Notes: generated by a model from the sequence alone, not told the origin. Shown: positions 51,558 to 63,378, counted from the stretch's first letter. The stretch is DNA of 64,000 nt from SAR86 cluster bacterium AG-422-E19 (GCA_003213595.1 QCMR01000002.1:254015-318014), one strand, 5' to 3'. Numbers and translations are program-made.

Positions 51558-51909
51558 GGGGGCGAAATGGATTAGACATCTGTTTTTGAACTTAATGTGC
51601 ATGTCGAGAATGTAACTAACTCGTTAAATGAAGTTACAAAAAAATTAGTTGGCAATAAAGCAAACTACGCTCTAGCCGCATAATCTGGCTAGCTTTCTTT
51701 ATCTAATACCTATTAGGGTAAAAGAAAGTCAATTAATAGGTTGCTCAGAAAAATATTTCTGTGATTTTTCTGATAAGTTTTAACAGAATACTTTTTATCT
51801 ATCCTGCTCATCGGAGAGTTAAAAAAGGAATTTAAAAGATGAATCTAAGCATGTAGAGCTGATAGGGATAAATTGATGGACGCGGGTTCGATACCCGCCG
51901 CCTCCACCA
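51558..51909 (+). ncRNA. ssrA: Transfer-messenger RNA (tmRNA)
   Basis: 5' GGGGGCGAAATGGATTAGACATC pairs with 3' CGCCTCCACCA; T-arm GCGGGTTCGATACCCGC; tag frame GGC AAT AAA GCA AAC TAC GCT CTA GCC GCA TAA; directly after smpB. Confidence 0.96.
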
Positions 51910-51919
51910 ATGTATAATT

Positions 51920-52693
51920 GTGAATGTGATTGCCTACTTAATAAATTTAAAAAGAGCAAACGATAGACTGATTTCCGCAAAAGAAGTATTTGATAAAGTA
52001 GGTATAAATTTTAATCTTGAGATTGCTGTAGATGGGAAAGAATTATTACTTCCTCATAAAAATTACTCAGAAATAAAATATAACTTGTTGCAAGGCAAAA
52101 GAACGAATCTTGGAGAATTAGGCTGTTATTTTAGTCACTTAAATGTTCTAAAAAAATTTCTTAGTACAAATGAAGACTTTGCTCTCGTCTGCGAAGATGA
52201 TATTGAGTTCAATAAGGACATAATTCAGATTATCAATGGAGCTCTTAATTCCAGCATACATTTTGATTTATTAAGGTTGAGTGGAGGAAGTGATAGAAAT
52301 AAAGAAAAAGGCACCCCAATAAAATTACAAAAAATCTATAAGGACTTCTATTTGTCCCTGAACTTAGGATTTAAATCTGGAACAGGCTGTTATTTAATCA
52401 ACAGGCATGCAGCTAAGAATATACTAAACAAACTTAATAAAATGAGTCTTCCTATCGATCATGCAATGGATAGAGATTGGCTTTTGTCTTTAAGATCCTT
52501 AAGTATTTCGCCAGCGCCTGTATATCTTAAAGAAGAGTTACATGAAGGAAACTCATACATCCAAGCAAAAAGTAAATTCAAATATTCTTTTTATAGAAGA
52601 TATTGGATAATGATTCCTTATAGATTAGTCAACGAATTTACAAGATTAATTTACAAGTTATGTTTATTTATAAAAATTAAAATAGAAAGTTGA
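51920..52693 (+). CDS. Glycosyltransferase family 25 (LPS-type)
   Basis: AYLINLKRANDRLISAKEVF, LGELGCYFSHLNVLKKFL, LVCEDDIEF, GTGCYLINRHAA. Confidence 0.88.
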   Translation: MNVIAYLINLKRANDRLISAKEVFDKVGINFNLEIAVDGKELLLPHKNYSEIKYNLLQGKRTNLGELGCYFSHLNVLKKFLSTNEDFALVCEDDIEFNKDIIQIINGALNSSIHFDLLRLSGGSDRNKEKGTPIKLQKIYKDFYLSLNLGFKSGTGCYLINRHAAKNILNKLNKMSLPIDHAMDRDWLLSLRSLSISPAPVYLKEELHEGNSYIQAKSKFKYSFYRRYWIMIPYRLVNEFTRLIYKLCLFIKIKIES

Positions 52694-52726
52694 CATTAAT
52701 CCAAATTCTCTTCATCATCGCCACCT

Positions 52727-52990
52727 ATGGCAAATATTCAATCAGCGAAAAAAAGGTCTAGGCAAGCTAATACTAGAAATTCTTTAAAGAGTTCTCAAAG
52801 GGCATCCATGAGAACAATGATAAAAAATGTTGAAGACGCCATCAAAGAAAATGATGCAACTAAGGCTAAGGACTTGTTTATTTCAACTCAAAAAGTCCTA
52901 GATAAATTAGCTAACAAGAAAGTTCTTCCTAAAAATGCGGTTGCTCGTCAAAAGTCTAGATTAATTAAATCTATTAAGAAATTAGGCTAA
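52727..52990 (+). CDS. rpsT: 30S ribosomal protein S20
   Basis: MANIQSAKKRSRQANTRNSLKSSQRASMRTMIK. Confidence 0.98.
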   Translation: MANIQSAKKRSRQANTRNSLKSSQRASMRTMIKNVEDAIKENDATKAKDLFISTQKVLDKLANKKVLPKNAVARQKSRLIKSIKKLG

Positions 52991-53767
52991 ATATATTTTT
53001 GTTCCGAAAGTTTTTTTTAGAATTGCCTTTTCTAAGATTCCTTTTTGATTGCCATTAAGTATCCAAACTTCATTAGTCTTGTTGAGGAAATCTCTTGCAG
53101 CTTTTATCTTAGTTGTCATCCCCCCTCTTCCTAAAATACCTGAGTTTCCAAAAGATACTTTCTTAAAGTCAAACTTATTGAGGTTAATTTTTCCAATTAG
53201 TTTTGCGTCGGAATTTTGATCAGGATTTTTATCATAGAGTCCATTTTGATCTGTCAAAATAAATAGTTTTTTTGAGTTTAATAATGTTGCAACTTTTCCA
53301 CTCAGCCTATCATTATCCCCATTTAAAATTTCTTCTGTGGATATTGAATCGTTTTCATTGATGATCGGGATGGCGCCTAACTTTATAAGATTAGAAATAC
53401 TATTTTTAGCATTTTCAGAACGGTTTTTAACACCGAAATCAGAATGACTTAACAAAACTTGTGCGGCGATTAAATTAAATCTTTTGAACTCTTTTTGATA
53501 GTTATTTATAAGTCCAATCTGACCTGACGCAGATAAAGCTTGGAGAAAATCAACTGACTTGGGCTTAGAAGTTAAATTCCATATTTTCATTCCTTGAGCA
53601 ATTGCACCTGAAGAAACCAAAACGATATGAAATCCCTTTTTATAAAGTCTAAAAATTTGCTCAGAAATTGACTTTATAAATTTCAAATTAGGCATCCCTG
53701 ATGACAAAGTTGTTAGACTTGAGCCCGCTTTAATTACAATTAGTTTTTTAGGATTAATTTTTTTCAT
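52982..53767 (-). CDS. proB: Glutamate 5-kinase, kinase domain only
   Basis: LIVIKAGSSLTT, VSSGAIAQGMKIW, NENDSISTEEI.GDND.LSGKVA, GRGGMTTKIKAA; no C-terminal PUA domain. Confidence 0.93.
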   Translation of the reverse strand: MKKINPKKLIVIKAGSSLTTLSSGMPNLKFIKSISEQIFRLYKKGFHIVLVSSGAIAQGMKIWNLTSKPKSVDFLQALSASGQIGLINNYQKEFKRFNLIAAQVLLSHSDFGVKNRSENAKNSISNLIKLGAIPIINENDSISTEEILNGDNDRLSGKVATLLNSKKLFILTDQNGLYDKNPDQNSDAKLIGKINLNKFDFKKVSFGNSGILGRGGMTTKIKAARDFLNKTNEVWILNGNQKGILEKAILKKTFGTKIYLA

Positions 53768-54764
53768 TAGCCAATCTACTTCCAATACTTTGAGTAATTT
53801 TCTCTAAACCTGATCCAGAAATTGATGATACATAAAAGACATTTTTGTTGCTGAAAAGTTTTTTTGATTCCTTTTCTATCTGCTTTCTTTTGTCTTCAGA
53901 GATTTTATCTATTTTACTGATCACGACCCATTGTTCTTTTTGTTTCAGCTCTTCGCTAAATTCTTCTAATTCTTTATTAATGTCATCAAAATCTTTTCTC
54001 ATCTTTTCAGAATCCCCTTCCTCAACATCAATGAGGTGTAAAAGTATTTCAACTCTAGAAAGATGCTTCAAAAATTCTATTCCAAGCCCAATCCCTTCTG
54101 AAGCTCCCGGAATCAATCCTGGAATGTCAGCTACAACAAAACTTGAATAGCTATTTATCTTAACCACACCTAAATTAGGGCTTAAGGTTGTAAAAGGATA
54201 ATCAGCAATTTTGGGTTTAGCAGAAGATATTTTTGAGATTAAAGTTGATTTTCCTGCATTAGGCTTACCCAAAAGCCCTACATCTGCTAAAACTTTTAGC
54301 TCTAGTCTTATTTTTACTATTTCCCCTAATTTTCCTTCAGTTGTTTTTCTTGGAGCCCGATTAGTTGAGGTCTTAAACCTTGCATTACCAAGGCCTCCTT
54401 TCCCTCCTGTTACAGCTGTATATACCTGATTTGATTTAGTTAGATCACAAAGAAGTTCATCTGTTTCGTCGTTTATCAATATGGTTCCCAAGGGCACCTC
54501 TAGGATAGTGTCTTCACCATCCTTTCCGTGCATATTTTTGCCTTTTCCCTGCCGGCCATTTTGAGCTTTGTATTTTCTTTTGAGTTTAAAATCTTGCAAA
54601 GTATGCAAAGATTCGTTCGCGATAAAATTTATATTGCCACCTTTTCCGCCATCGCCGCCATCGGGTCCTCCTTTAGGGATAAATTTCTCACGACGGAAAC
54701 TAAGACAGCCGTTACCACCGTCTCCCGAAGATATTTCAATTACTGCTTCATCGATGAAGCGCAT
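53754..54764 (-). CDS. obgE: GTPase ObgE/CgtA
   Basis: MRFIDEAVIEISSGDGGNGCLSFRREKFIPKGGPDGGDGG, VGLLGKPNAGKSTLI. Confidence 0.97.
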   Translation of the reverse strand: MRFIDEAVIEISSGDGGNGCLSFRREKFIPKGGPDGGDGGKGGNINFIANESLHTLQDFKLKRKYKAQNGRQGKGKNMHGKDGEDTILEVPLGTILINDETDELLCDLTKSNQVYTAVTGGKGGLGNARFKTSTNRAPRKTTEGKLGEIVKIRLELKVLADVGLLGKPNAGKSTLISKISSAKPKIADYPFTTLSPNLGVVKINSYSSFVVADIPGLIPGASEGIGLGIEFLKHLSRVEILLHLIDVEEGDSEKMRKDFDDINKELEEFSEELKQKEQWVVISKIDKISEDKRKQIEKESKKLFSNKNVFYVSSISGSGLEKITQSIGSRLANEKN

Positions 54765-54768
54765 GACA

Positions 54769-55029
54769 TTATGAAGTAGATTCTATATTGACAAATTTCT
54801 TGAGGTTTTTTCCTTTTTTATTAAAGAAAACTTTTCCATCACATTTTGCGAAAAGCGTATGATCTTTTCCAATACCCACATTTTGTCCAGGATGAAATTT
54901 TGTTCCTCTTTGTCTTACGAGTATTTCTCCGGCAGAAACTGCTTGGCCACCATACCTTTTGATACCAAGTCTTTTTGACTCAGAATCTCTTCCATTTCTA
55001 GAACTTCCGCCTGCTTTTTTATGTGCCAT
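54769..55029 (-). CDS. rpmA: 50S ribosomal protein L27
   Basis: [29 protein letters not shown]. Confidence 0.98.
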   Translation of the reverse strand: MAHKKAGGSSRNGRDSESKRLGIKRYGGQAVSAGEILVRQRGTKFHPGQNVGIGKDHTLFAKCDGKVFFNKKGKNLKKFVNIESTS

Positions 55030-55336
55030 AACTTATAGATTCAATTTTTACTTTTGTTAAATTCTGTCTATGTCCTTGTTTTTTTCTGTAATCTTTTCTT
55101 CTTTTCATTTTAATGACTGTAATTTTTTTTGTCTTGAGATGGTTTATTACCTTACCTTTTACGACAGCTCCCTCTAAGAGAGGTTTGCCAACATTTAAAT
55201 TACCGTCTTTGTTTACAGCTAAAACTTCAGAGAACTCTATAACCTCTCCTTCATCTAAAGAAAGCTTTTCAAGAAGAATTTCCTCTCCTTCTGAAACTTT
55301 ATGTTGCTTTCCTCCGCTTTTTATTACTGCATACAT
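55019..55336 (-). CDS. rplU: 50S ribosomal protein L21
   Basis: [39 protein letters not shown]. Confidence 0.98.
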   Translation of the reverse strand: MYAVIKSGGKQHKVSEGEEILLEKLSLDEGEVIEFSEVLAVNKDGNLNVGKPLLEGAVVKGKVINHLKTKKITVIKMKRRKDYRKKQGHRQNLTKVKIESISYGT

Positions 55337-55422
55337 CTTTACAAATTACAAAATAGAAGCGAATAGTATAGGATAAAGTCTTTCCTCGCAATCTTTAAGA
55401 AAGGTAAGGTAATTGTTAAGAA

Positions 55423-55944
55423 ATGGATTTAAAAAATAAACATAATTTTTCTAAAGACGAGCTAATAGCTTGTTCAAATGGTGATTTGTTTGGATCGGGA
55501 AATGGAAGATTGCCTAATAATGAAATGTTGATGATGGATAGGATTGTTGAAATAAATGATTCTAAAGGTGATTACAACATTGGTGAAATTCAAGGCGAGT
55601 TGGATATAACTCCTGAGCTATGGTTTTTTGACTGTCACTTTTCAACAGATCCAGTGATGCCAGGTTGTCTTGGACTTGACGCAATGTGGCAATTATTGGG
55701 TTTTTATCTTTTGTGGGAAGGTAATAGCGGTATTGGAAGAGCCTTGGGTTCGGGACAAGTAAAATTTTATGGACAAGTACTGCCAAAAGCTAAACTAGTT
55801 GAATATAAAATCAGTATCAAAAGGATTAGGAAACAAAAGCTCGTTATTGGATTTGCTGATGGACTAATGTTTGTTGATGGAAAAGAAATCTATTCCGCCA
55901 AAGATTTAAGAGTTGGTTTATTCGAAGATCCACAAAATTTCTAA
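55423..55944 (+). CDS. fabA: 3-hydroxydecanoyl-ACP dehydratase/isomerase FabA
   Basis: [43 protein letters not shown]. Confidence 0.96.
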   Translation: MDLKNKHNFSKDELIACSNGDLFGSGNGRLPNNEMLMMDRIVEINDSKGDYNIGEIQGELDITPELWFFDCHFSTDPVMPGCLGLDAMWQLLGFYLLWEGNSGIGRALGSGQVKFYGQVLPKAKLVEYKISIKRIRKQKLVIGFADGLMFVDGKEIYSAKDLRVGLFEDPQNF

Positions 55945-55945
55945 A

Positions 55946-57169
55946 ATGACAAAAAAAAGAGCAGTTATTACAGGAATGGGTTCAATTTCCTGCATTGGAA
56001 ATAACTTAGAAGAAATATCTAATTCCTTGAGACAAGGAATTTCGGGAATATCAAAAAATGATGAATACAATGATTTAGGATTTAGAAGTAAAGTTTCCGG
56101 ATCAATTTTAATTGATCTTAAAGATTTAATAGACAGAAAATTATTTAGATTCATGGGAGAAGCTGCAGCTTATTCCTATTTAAGTGCTCTGGATGCATTA
56201 AGAGATTCAAAATTATCAGAAAGTATCTTTGAAACAGACAGAATTGGAGTCATCGCGGGTTCTGGTGGAGCATCTTCCCGAAGTCAAGTTGATGCAGCAG
56301 ATATTTTAAGAGAAAAAGGAGTTAAAAGAGTCGGTCCTTACCGTGTGACGCAAACTATGGGAAGTACAGTTTCAGCTTGTCTAGCTACTTCCTTAAAAAT
56401 AAAAGGAGTAAATTTCTCGATCTCATCAGCTTGCTCAACCAGTGCTCACTGTATAGGTTCGGCATGGGAGCAAATCCAACTTGGTAATCAAGATGTAATT
56501 ATTGCAGGTGGAGCAGAAGATGAACATTGGACGCAATCTGGATTGTTCGATGCTATGGGAGCTTTATCAAGTAATTACAATGAAAACCCTACAGCTGCCT
56601 CAAGACCTTTTGACGAAAATAGAGATGGTTTTGTGATTTCAGGAGGAGGAGGAATTCTGATAGTTGAAGAGTTGGAACATGCCTTATCAAGAAAAGCGAA
56701 AATTTATGCTGAAATAAAAGGATACTCGGCAACATCCGATGGGGATGATATGGTTGCTCCATCTGGTGAAGGAGCAAAAAATTGCATGAAAAAGTCCCTA
56801 GAAATGAGCGGTTTAAAATCTGTTGATTATCTTAATGCCCATGGAACTTCAACTCCTGCTGGAGATCCTATTGAGTTGAATGCTATAAAATCAGTATTCA
56901 AAGATGATATTCCAATAGTAAGCTCAACAAAATCCCTTACTGGACATACATTAGGGGCCGCAGGTGTACAGGAATGCATTTACAGCATACTTATGATGAA
57001 TGGAAATTTCATAGCTGGAAATAAAAATTTGACTGATCCTATTCCTGAGGCAGATGGCATAAATATTCCTGAAAAATCTTTACAAAAAGAATTTGATTCT
57101 TTTATGAGTAACAGTTTTGGCTTTGGTGGAACCAATGTAAGTTTGGTTCTTTCAAAATTTAAGAATTAA
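55946..57169 (+). CDS. fabB: 3-oxoacyl-ACP synthase I FabB
   Basis: [47 protein letters not shown]; start refined to ATG at 55946. Confidence 0.96.
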   Translation: MTKKRAVITGMGSISCIGNNLEEISNSLRQGISGISKNDEYNDLGFRSKVSGSILIDLKDLIDRKLFRFMGEAAAYSYLSALDALRDSKLSESIFETDRIGVIAGSGGASSRSQVDAADILREKGVKRVGPYRVTQTMGSTVSACLATSLKIKGVNFSISSACSTSAHCIGSAWEQIQLGNQDVIIAGGAEDEHWTQSGLFDAMGALSSNYNENPTAASRPFDENRDGFVISGGGGILIVEELEHALSRKAKIYAEIKGYSATSDGDDMVAPSGEGAKNCMKKSLEMSGLKSVDYLNAHGTSTPAGDPIELNAIKSVFKDDIPIVSSTKSLTGHTLGAAGVQECIYSILMMNGNFIAGNKNLTDPIPEADGINIPEKSLQKEFDSFMSNSFGFGGTNVSLVLSKFKN

Positions 57170-57609
57170 AACGGTATATCTTCATCGTCCCAAGGTACGC
57201 TTTCTTCCTGAGAATTTTGGGAAGACTGATCAAATCCTGAATCCTGATTCTGCTGACTCATCTCTCCTCTAGAACTAAGCATTTGCATTTCTCTTGCAAC
57301 AATTTCAGTTCTGAATTTTTTTTCTCCAGTATTTTTATCTTCCCAGGAGTTGGTTCTTAATTGCCCTTCTACGTATATTTTTGAACCTTTTTTAAGATAT
57401 TGCTCAACTATTTCTGCAAGACGATTAAAGAAAACAATTCTGTGCCACTCTGTTTGTTCAACAGTCTCTCCAGAGTTTTTGTCTTTCCAACTGTTTGAAG
57501 TAGCAATAGATACATTTGCTATAGGCACGCCTCCGGCGGTGTATCTTACTTCAGGATCCTGTCCTAAATTTCCAAGTAATATAACCTTATTTATTCCGCT
57601 TTGAGCCAT
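57166..57609 (-). CDS. ssb: Single-stranded DNA-binding protein
   Basis: [23 protein letters not shown], acidic tail ending WDDEDIPF. Confidence 0.97.
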   Translation of the reverse strand: MAQSGINKVILLGNLGQDPEVRYTAGGVPIANVSIATSNSWKDKNSGETVEQTEWHRIVFFNRLAEIVEQYLKKGSKIYVEGQLRTNSWEDKNTGEKKFRTEIVAREMQMLSSRGEMSQQNQDSGFDQSSQNSQEESVPWDDEDIPF

Positions 57610-57656
57610 AATTGTTATCTGATAAGTTAGTCTAATCTAAAAGAAAAATTAAATAA

Positions 57657-60458
57657 ATGAAATTTATCCATGTCAAAGGAGCTAAGCAGCATAATCTTAA
57701 GAATATCGATTTAGATATACCTAGAGATAAATTAACAGTAATAACTGGCCTTTCTGGCTCAGGAAAATCCTCACTTGCATTTGATACCTTATATGCTGAA
57801 GGTCAAAGAAGATACGTAGAGTCCCTTTCTGCTTATGCTAGACAATTTCTTTCGGTCATGGATAAACCTGAGGTTGATACTATAGAAGGACTATCTCCTG
57901 CGATATCCATTGAGCAAAAATCAACTTCTCATAATCCAAGGTCAACAGTAGGGACTGTGACAGAAATTTATGATTATCTTAGATTGCTTTATGCACGATC
58001 AGGAACTGCAAAATGCTTGGACCACAATATCTCTCTTGAAGGTCAGACCATTGATCAAATAGGTAAAAAAATACTAAAAACTTTTAACAAAAAAAGAGTT
58101 TTCATTTTAGCTCCTGTGATTAAAGAGCAAAAAGGAGAGCATTTGAACTTATTTAATGATCTCCTTATGAAAGGATATGTGAGAGTAACCGTAAATGGAG
58201 CAGTTTACGATTTAAGCGATCAAATCAAGCTAGATAAAAATAAAAAACACTCAATATCTATTGTGATTGACAGACTGACCATTGACTCAAAAAACAATAG
58301 TCGTCTCATACAGTCTTTAGAGACTTGTGTATCTGAGTCTAATGGGTTGGTAGAAATTCAGGATATGGATGATGAAAAAAGTTTTGATGCATTTTCAACG
58401 AAAATGGCCTGCCCTAAATGTGGCTTTAGCATTCAAGAATTAGAGCCGAGATTGTTTTCGTTTAATAGTCCATCTGGCGCTTGTCCATCTTGTGATGGTT
58501 TGGGATATAAATCAAAAATAGATTTATCAAAATTAATTGTTAGACCGGAGCTTAGTCTTAATCAGGGAGCTATTAAGGATTGGGATGCTAGTCACACTTA
58601 TCACAACAGATATTTGTTAAATAGAGTTAGTCAAACTTTTGGTTTTTCTCTAGATACACCTTTCGAAGATCTATTAGAAAAAGAAAAAGATATCGTCTTG
58701 TATGGAAGCGATGATGAAGTTGACTTTAGTTATGTTTCTAAAAGAGGTTTTAAGAGAGAGATTTTTAAGCCTTTTGAAGGTGTTGTAAGAAATATTGAAA
58801 GAAGACTTGGAGATACTGATTCGAATTTTAGAAGAGAATATTATGCAAAGTTTATGACGAATACCCTCTGTGATGAGTGCAACGGAACTAGATTAAACTT
58901 AGAAGCAAGAAGCGTCTTTATAAATAAATTTTCATTACCTGAAATTGTAGGCATGACAATTGGTGATGCTCTTAGATTTTTTAAAAAACTAACTTTGACA
59001 GGAGTCAAGGGAGAAATTGCAATAAAAATAATTAAAGAAATTAAAGAGCGCTTAACATTCCTATCTGATGTTGGTCTTAACTACCTTACTCTTTCTAGAA
59101 GCGCTGAAACTTTAAGTGGAGGTGAAGCCCAAAGAATAAGGCTTGCTTCGCAAATTGGTGCCGGCTTAGTGGGAGTTACCTACATTCTTGATGAACCTTC
59201 TATAGGCTTACATCAAAGAGATAACAAAAAACTTTTATCTACTCTGAAAAGACTCAAAGAACTAGGTAATACCGTAATCGTTGTAGAACATGATCAAGAA
59301 ACAATTGAAGAGGCAGACCACATTATAGATATAGGTCCAAAAGCAGGAATTCATGGAGGAGAAGTTTGTTTCTCTGGGAATGTTGAATCTCTTAAGAAAG
59401 CCAAAAATTCTCTTACTTCTCAATATGTTTTTGGAAAAAAGAGAATTCAAATAGAAAAAAAGAAAAAAATTACAGATAAAGGAAAAATCAAGTTATCAGG
59501 ATGTACAGGAAATAACCTAAAAAATGTAGATTTGGAAATTCCTTTGGGTAATATAATTTCTATTACAGGAGTCTCTGGTTCTGGAAAATCTACTTTGATA
59601 AATCAAACGCTCTATCCTGCCCTGTCGAATATTTTAAGTAAAAGTTCCATGAAAGCTGAGGCTTTTGAAAAAATAGAAGGAACTGAACTTGTCGATAAAG
59701 TTATTGAAATAAGTCAAAGTCCCATCGGCAGAACCCCGCGATCTAACCCAGTAACTTATACAGGTATTTTCACTCCAATAAGAGAACTTTTTGCTGGAAC
59801 TCAAGAGGCTAGAGCCAAAGGATACAAACCCGGAAGGTTTAGCTTTAATGTCAGAGGAGGAAGGTGTGAAGCCTGTGAGGGAGATGGAATGATAAAAGTA
59901 GAAATGCACTTTCTCCCAGATGTTTATGTTAAATGTGACGTATGTAATGGAAAGAGATACAACAACGAAACCCTAACTGTTAAATATAAAGGTAAGAATA
60001 TCTCAGAAGTTTTAAATATGACTGTCGAGCAAGCTTCTATATTTTTTGAAGCCGTTCCAAAAATCAAGAAAAAACTCGATACTTTAAATCAAGTAGGGCT
60101 TGGCTATTTGAGGTTAGGACAGCCAGCTACAACTTTGTCAGGGGGAGAGGCTCAAAGAGTTAAGCTAGCTAAAGAACTTTCTAAAACTTCTACAGGTAAA
60201 ACTATCTATTTATTAGACGAACCGACAACAGGTTTACACTTTCATGATGTCCAACTGCTAATGGATGTTTTACAAAAATTAAACTCTCAAGGAAACACAA
60301 TTGTTGTGATTGAACATAACTTAGATGTAATCAGAAACTCTGATTGGATTATTGATATTGGACCCGAAGGTGGAAATGGTGGAGGAGAAATAGTTGCCGC
60401 AGGAAATACTAGTCATCTAGCTAAATGCAAGAAGTCCTATACTGGAAAGTTTTTATAA
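57657..60458 (+). CDS. uvrA: Excinuclease ABC subunit A
   Basis: [65 protein letters not shown], paired ABC and Zn modules. Confidence 0.98.
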   Translation: MKFIHVKGAKQHNLKNIDLDIPRDKLTVITGLSGSGKSSLAFDTLYAEGQRRYVESLSAYARQFLSVMDKPEVDTIEGLSPAISIEQKSTSHNPRSTVGTVTEIYDYLRLLYARSGTAKCLDHNISLEGQTIDQIGKKILKTFNKKRVFILAPVIKEQKGEHLNLFNDLLMKGYVRVTVNGAVYDLSDQIKLDKNKKHSISIVIDRLTIDSKNNSRLIQSLETCVSESNGLVEIQDMDDEKSFDAFSTKMACPKCGFSIQELEPRLFSFNSPSGACPSCDGLGYKSKIDLSKLIVRPELSLNQGAIKDWDASHTYHNRYLLNRVSQTFGFSLDTPFEDLLEKEKDIVLYGSDDEVDFSYVSKRGFKREIFKPFEGVVRNIERRLGDTDSNFRREYYAKFMTNTLCDECNGTRLNLEARSVFINKFSLPEIVGMTIGDALRFFKKLTLTGVKGEIAIKIIKEIKERLTFLSDVGLNYLTLSRSAETLSGGEAQRIRLASQIGAGLVGVTYILDEPSIGLHQRDNKKLLSTLKRLKELGNTVIVVEHDQETIEEADHIIDIGPKAGIHGGEVCFSGNVESLKKAKNSLTSQYVFGKKRIQIEKKKKITDKGKIKLSGCTGNNLKNVDLEIPLGNIISITGVSGSGKSTLINQTLYPALSNILSKSSMKAEAFEKIEGTELVDKVIEISQSPIGRTPRSNPVTYTGIFTPIRELFAGTQEARAKGYKPGRFSFNVRGGRCEACEGDGMIKVEMHFLPDVYVKCDVCNGKRYNNETLTVKYKGKNISEVLNMTVEQASIFFEAVPKIKKKLDTLNQVGLGYLRLGQPATTLSGGEAQRVKLAKELSKTSTGKTIYLLDEPTTGLHFHDVQLLMDVLQKLNSQGNTIVVIEHNLDVIRNSDWIIDIGPEGGNGGGEIVAAGNTSHLAKCKKSYTGKFL

Positions 60459-60468
60459 AAATTACGTC

Positions 60469-60876
60469 TTAAGCCTTTTCAGGCTCTGCTGGAGTATCGA
60501 CTAAAGTTTCGTCTTCGATAGTTCTGTCTACGAGTTCAATAAAAGCAATTGGAGCAGCATCTCCTTTTCTAAAACCGATCTTAATAATTCTGGAATAGCC
60601 TCCAGGCCTATCTTTAAATCTTGGACCTAAGTCAGAAAAAAGTTTCCCTACTGCAGACTTATTTCTTATCTTTGAAAAAGCTAGTCTTCGATTGCTGACA
60701 GAATCGTCTTTAGCAAGAGTTATTAATGGCTCAATAAATGACCTTAATTCTTTAGCTTTAGGTAAAGTTGTTTTAATCCCTTCATGTTCTATTAAAGAAA
60801 TAGCTAAAGCTTGAAACAGCGCCTTTCTTCTGGAGCTATTTCTTCCAAAGGTTCTGCCTCTTTTTAAATTACTCAT
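60469..60876 (-). CDS. rplQ: 50S ribosomal protein L17
   Basis: [40 protein letters not shown]. Confidence 0.97.
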   Translation of the reverse strand: MSNLKRGRTFGRNSSRRKALFQALAISLIEHEGIKTTLPKAKELRSFIEPLITLAKDDSVSNRRLAFSKIRNKSAVGKLFSDLGPRFKDRPGGYSRIIKIGFRKGDAAPIAFIELVDRTIEDETLVDTPAEPEKA

Positions 60877-61868
60877 TAACTTTCTATATTTGAAGGTGGC
60901 CAGTTATCTAGTTCCAATCCCAAAGATAATCCTCTAGCTGCTAATACATCTTTAATTTCATTCAAAGACTTTCTTCCAAGGTTTGGTGTTTTTAATAGAT
61001 CTGATTCTTTTCTAGTAACAAGGTCGCCAATGTAATAAATTTTTTCTACTTTCAAACAATTTGCCGATCTAACAGTTAGCTCTAATTCATCAACAGGACG
61101 AAGCATAATTGGATCTACTGGAGGAATCTCTTCTTCTTCTTCCTCTTCGGTTTCAAACCCTAGTTCAGCAAATGCAATCAATTGTCTTTGTAAAATAGTT
61201 GCTGCTAGTCTCAAAATTTCTTCCGGGTCAATTGTGCCATTAGTATGAACATCTAAAATAAGCTTATCGAGATCTGTCCTGTTTTCTACCCTTGTATTTT
61301 CAACTTGATATGCAACCTTTTCTATTGGTGAATAAGAAGCATCTAATCTTAACAATCCAACTTCTTTACTTTCTCCTTCCTCAGTAGCACTGATTATTAC
61401 TGGATCGTAACCTCTACCTTTTTTAACTTTGATAGACATTTTTATACTGCCATTATCAGCAAGAGTTGCAATCTGATGATCTGGGTTAATGATTTCTATA
61501 CCAGCAGGAAGTTCAAAATCTCCTGCAGTTAACTTACCCGTTCCGGATTTCTCAACAGATAGTTCTGCTTCTTCAACATCCATCATTCGTACGGCTATAC
61601 CTTTTAAATTTAAAAGTATGTTTATCACGTCTTCTGCAACCCCATCAATTGTTGAGAATTCATGCAACACCCCATCAATTTTTGCTTCAGCAACACATGA
61701 GCCGGGTATAGAAGATAGAATAATTCTTCTTAAAGCATTTCCTAATGTATGACCAAATCCTCTTTCCAAAGGCTCTAATATAATTTTTGAATGATTAGGA
61801 TTAACTTCCTCAACGATAATTTCTTTTGGAGTTAAAAAATCTTTGATAATGTCAAAATTGTCTGTCAT
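60876..61868 (-). CDS. rpoA: RNA polymerase alpha subunit
   Basis: [29 protein letters not shown], alpha[27 protein letters not shown]. Confidence 0.98.
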   Translation of the reverse strand: MTDNFDIIKDFLTPKEIIVEEVNPNHSKIILEPLERGFGHTLGNALRRIILSSIPGSCVAEAKIDGVLHEFSTIDGVAEDVINILLNLKGIAVRMMDVEEAELSVEKSGTGKLTAGDFELPAGIEIINPDHQIATLADNGSIKMSIKVKKGRGYDPVIISATEEGESKEVGLLRLDASYSPIEKVAYQVENTRVENRTDLDKLILDVHTNGTIDPEEILRLAATILQRQLIAFAELGFETEEEEEEEIPPVDPIMLRPVDELELTVRSANCLKVEKIYYIGDLVTRKESDLLKTPNLGRKSLNEIKDVLAARGLSLGLELDNWPPSNIES

Positions 61869-61889
61869 ATGAACCTCAAATTTAGATTT

Positions 61890-62510
61890 TTACCTTGAGT
61901 AAAGCTCTACTATGTAGTTTTCGTTTATTTCACTACTTAGCAACTCTCTCGTAGGTAAATTTTTAAAAGTACCGGTAAATTTAGATTTATCTACTGATAC
62001 CCATTCACATTCTTCTCTTTGTTCGCTTAAAGATAAAGCCTGTGTAATTCTTTTTTGTGACTGCGATTTTTCCGCTATTGAAATCTCATCGCCTTCAGCA
62101 ACCTGATAGGACGGAATATTTACTGTTTTTCCATTCACTAAGACTGATTTATGACTGACTAGTTGTCTTGCCTCGGCTCTAGTTGATGCAAAACCAAGTC
62201 TGTAAAGAACGTTATCAAGTCTTTTCTCTAAAAAAAGTAATAAATTAGTACCGGTTTCGCCCTTCTGACGAGCTGCTCTTTTGTAATAATTTCTAAACTG
62301 TTTTTCAAGGACGCCATACATTCTTTTTACTTTCTGCTTTTCTCTTAATTGCATACCATAATCTGAAAGCCTAACTCTTCTTAATCCATGGACGCCAGGA
62401 GGGTTTTCTGACCTAGCCTTAGACTCATAAGATCTATATCCGCTTTTAAGTTGAAGATCGGTACCTTCTCTTCTAGAAAGCTTAATTTTTGGTCCTCTAT
62501 ATCTTGCCAT
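61890..62510 (-). CDS. rpsD: 30S ribosomal protein S4
   Basis: [47 protein letters not shown]. Confidence 0.98.
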   Translation of the reverse strand: MARYRGPKIKLSRREGTDLQLKSGYRSYESKARSENPPGVHGLRRVRLSDYGMQLREKQKVKRMYGVLEKQFRNYYKRAARQKGETGTNLLLFLEKRLDNVLYRLGFASTRAEARQLVSHKSVLVNGKTVNIPSYQVAEGDEISIAEKSQSQKRITQALSLSEQREECEWVSVDKSKFTGTFKNLPTRELLSSEINENYIVELYSR

Positions 62511-62512
62511 GA

Positions 62513-62902
62513 TTACACTCTTCTCTTTTTAGGCGGCCTACAGCCATTATGAGGAATTGGCGTCACGTCTGAAATTTTTGTAATTTTCAGACCACAACCA
62601 TTTAAAGCTCTTACCGCTGACTCTCTACCAGATCCTGGGCCTGAAACTTCCACTTCCACTTCTGACAAGCCTAAATTCATGGCTTGTTCTCCTGCTTTAG
62701 TTGCAGCGATTTGAGCAGCAAAAGGAGTACTTTTTCTTGAGCCTTTAAATCCATTTGCGCCTGAACTTGACCAAGAGATCGTATTACCTTTTTTATCGGT
62801 AATATTAATAATAGTATTATTAAAGGTTGCAAGAATGTGAGCTACCCCTTCGCTTGCAACTGACTTAGAACTTTTTGTTTTCTTTCCTTTTTCTTTTGCC
62901 AT
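62513..62902 (-). CDS. rpsK: 30S ribosomal protein S11
   Basis: [43 protein letters not shown]. Confidence 0.98.
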   Translation of the reverse strand: MAKEKGKKTKSSKSVASEGVAHILATFNNTIINITDKKGNTISWSSSGANGFKGSRKSTPFAAQIAATKAGEQAMNLGLSEVEVEVSGPGSGRESAVRALNGCGLKITKISDVTPIPHNGCRPPKKRRV

Positions 62903-62904
62903 TA

Positions 62905-63261
62905 TTATCTTCTAATTGGTTTTCTAGGTCCTTTTCTAGTCCTAGCATTTGTCTTTGTTCTTTGACCTCTTACAGGTAGTCTTTTTCTGTGCCTGATGCC
63001 CCTTAAAGTACCGAGGTCCATTAATCTTTTGATGTTAGTGCTAACCTCTCTTCTTAAGTCTCCTTCTACGAGAAAGTTACCTACTTCTTTTCTCAACTTC
63101 TCTAATTCTTGTTCGTTTAACGCAGAAATCTTTGTATCAAACTTAATACCTGTCGTTTCACAAATTTTCAAGGCAGTTGTTCTACCTATTCCGAAAATAT
63201 GTGTTAAAGATATCCAAGCCTGCTTTTTGTCAGGTATATTTACTCCAGCTACCCTTGCCAT
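62905..63261 (-). CDS. rpsM: 30S ribosomal protein S13
   Basis: [51 protein letters not shown]. Confidence 0.98.
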   Translation of the reverse strand: MARVAGVNIPDKKQAWISLTHIFGIGRTTALKICETTGIKFDTKISALNEQELEKLRKEVGNFLVEGDLRREVSTNIKRLMDLGTLRGIRHRKRLPVRGQRTKTNARTRKGPRKPIRR

Positions 63262-63377
63262 TATCCTTGCCTCTGTTTGTGTTTTTGATCAGTTTTACAG
63301 ATCACATAAACTGTGCCTCTTCTCTTAACAAGCTTGCAATCTTTGCATATTTTTTTTACTGATGCTCTTACTTTCAT
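63261..63377 (-). CDS. rpmJ: 50S ribosomal protein L36
   Basis: Below the ORF-track cutoff; minus strand reads [38 protein letters not shown] (38 aa). Confidence 0.97.
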   Translation of the reverse strand: MKVRASVKKICKDCKLVKRRGTVYVICKTDQKHKQRQG

Positions 63378-63378
63378 T

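Noticed and set aside
57610-57656. Possible LexA/SOS box in the ssb-uvrA intergenic region
   Set aside because: No CTG-N10-CAG palindrome present
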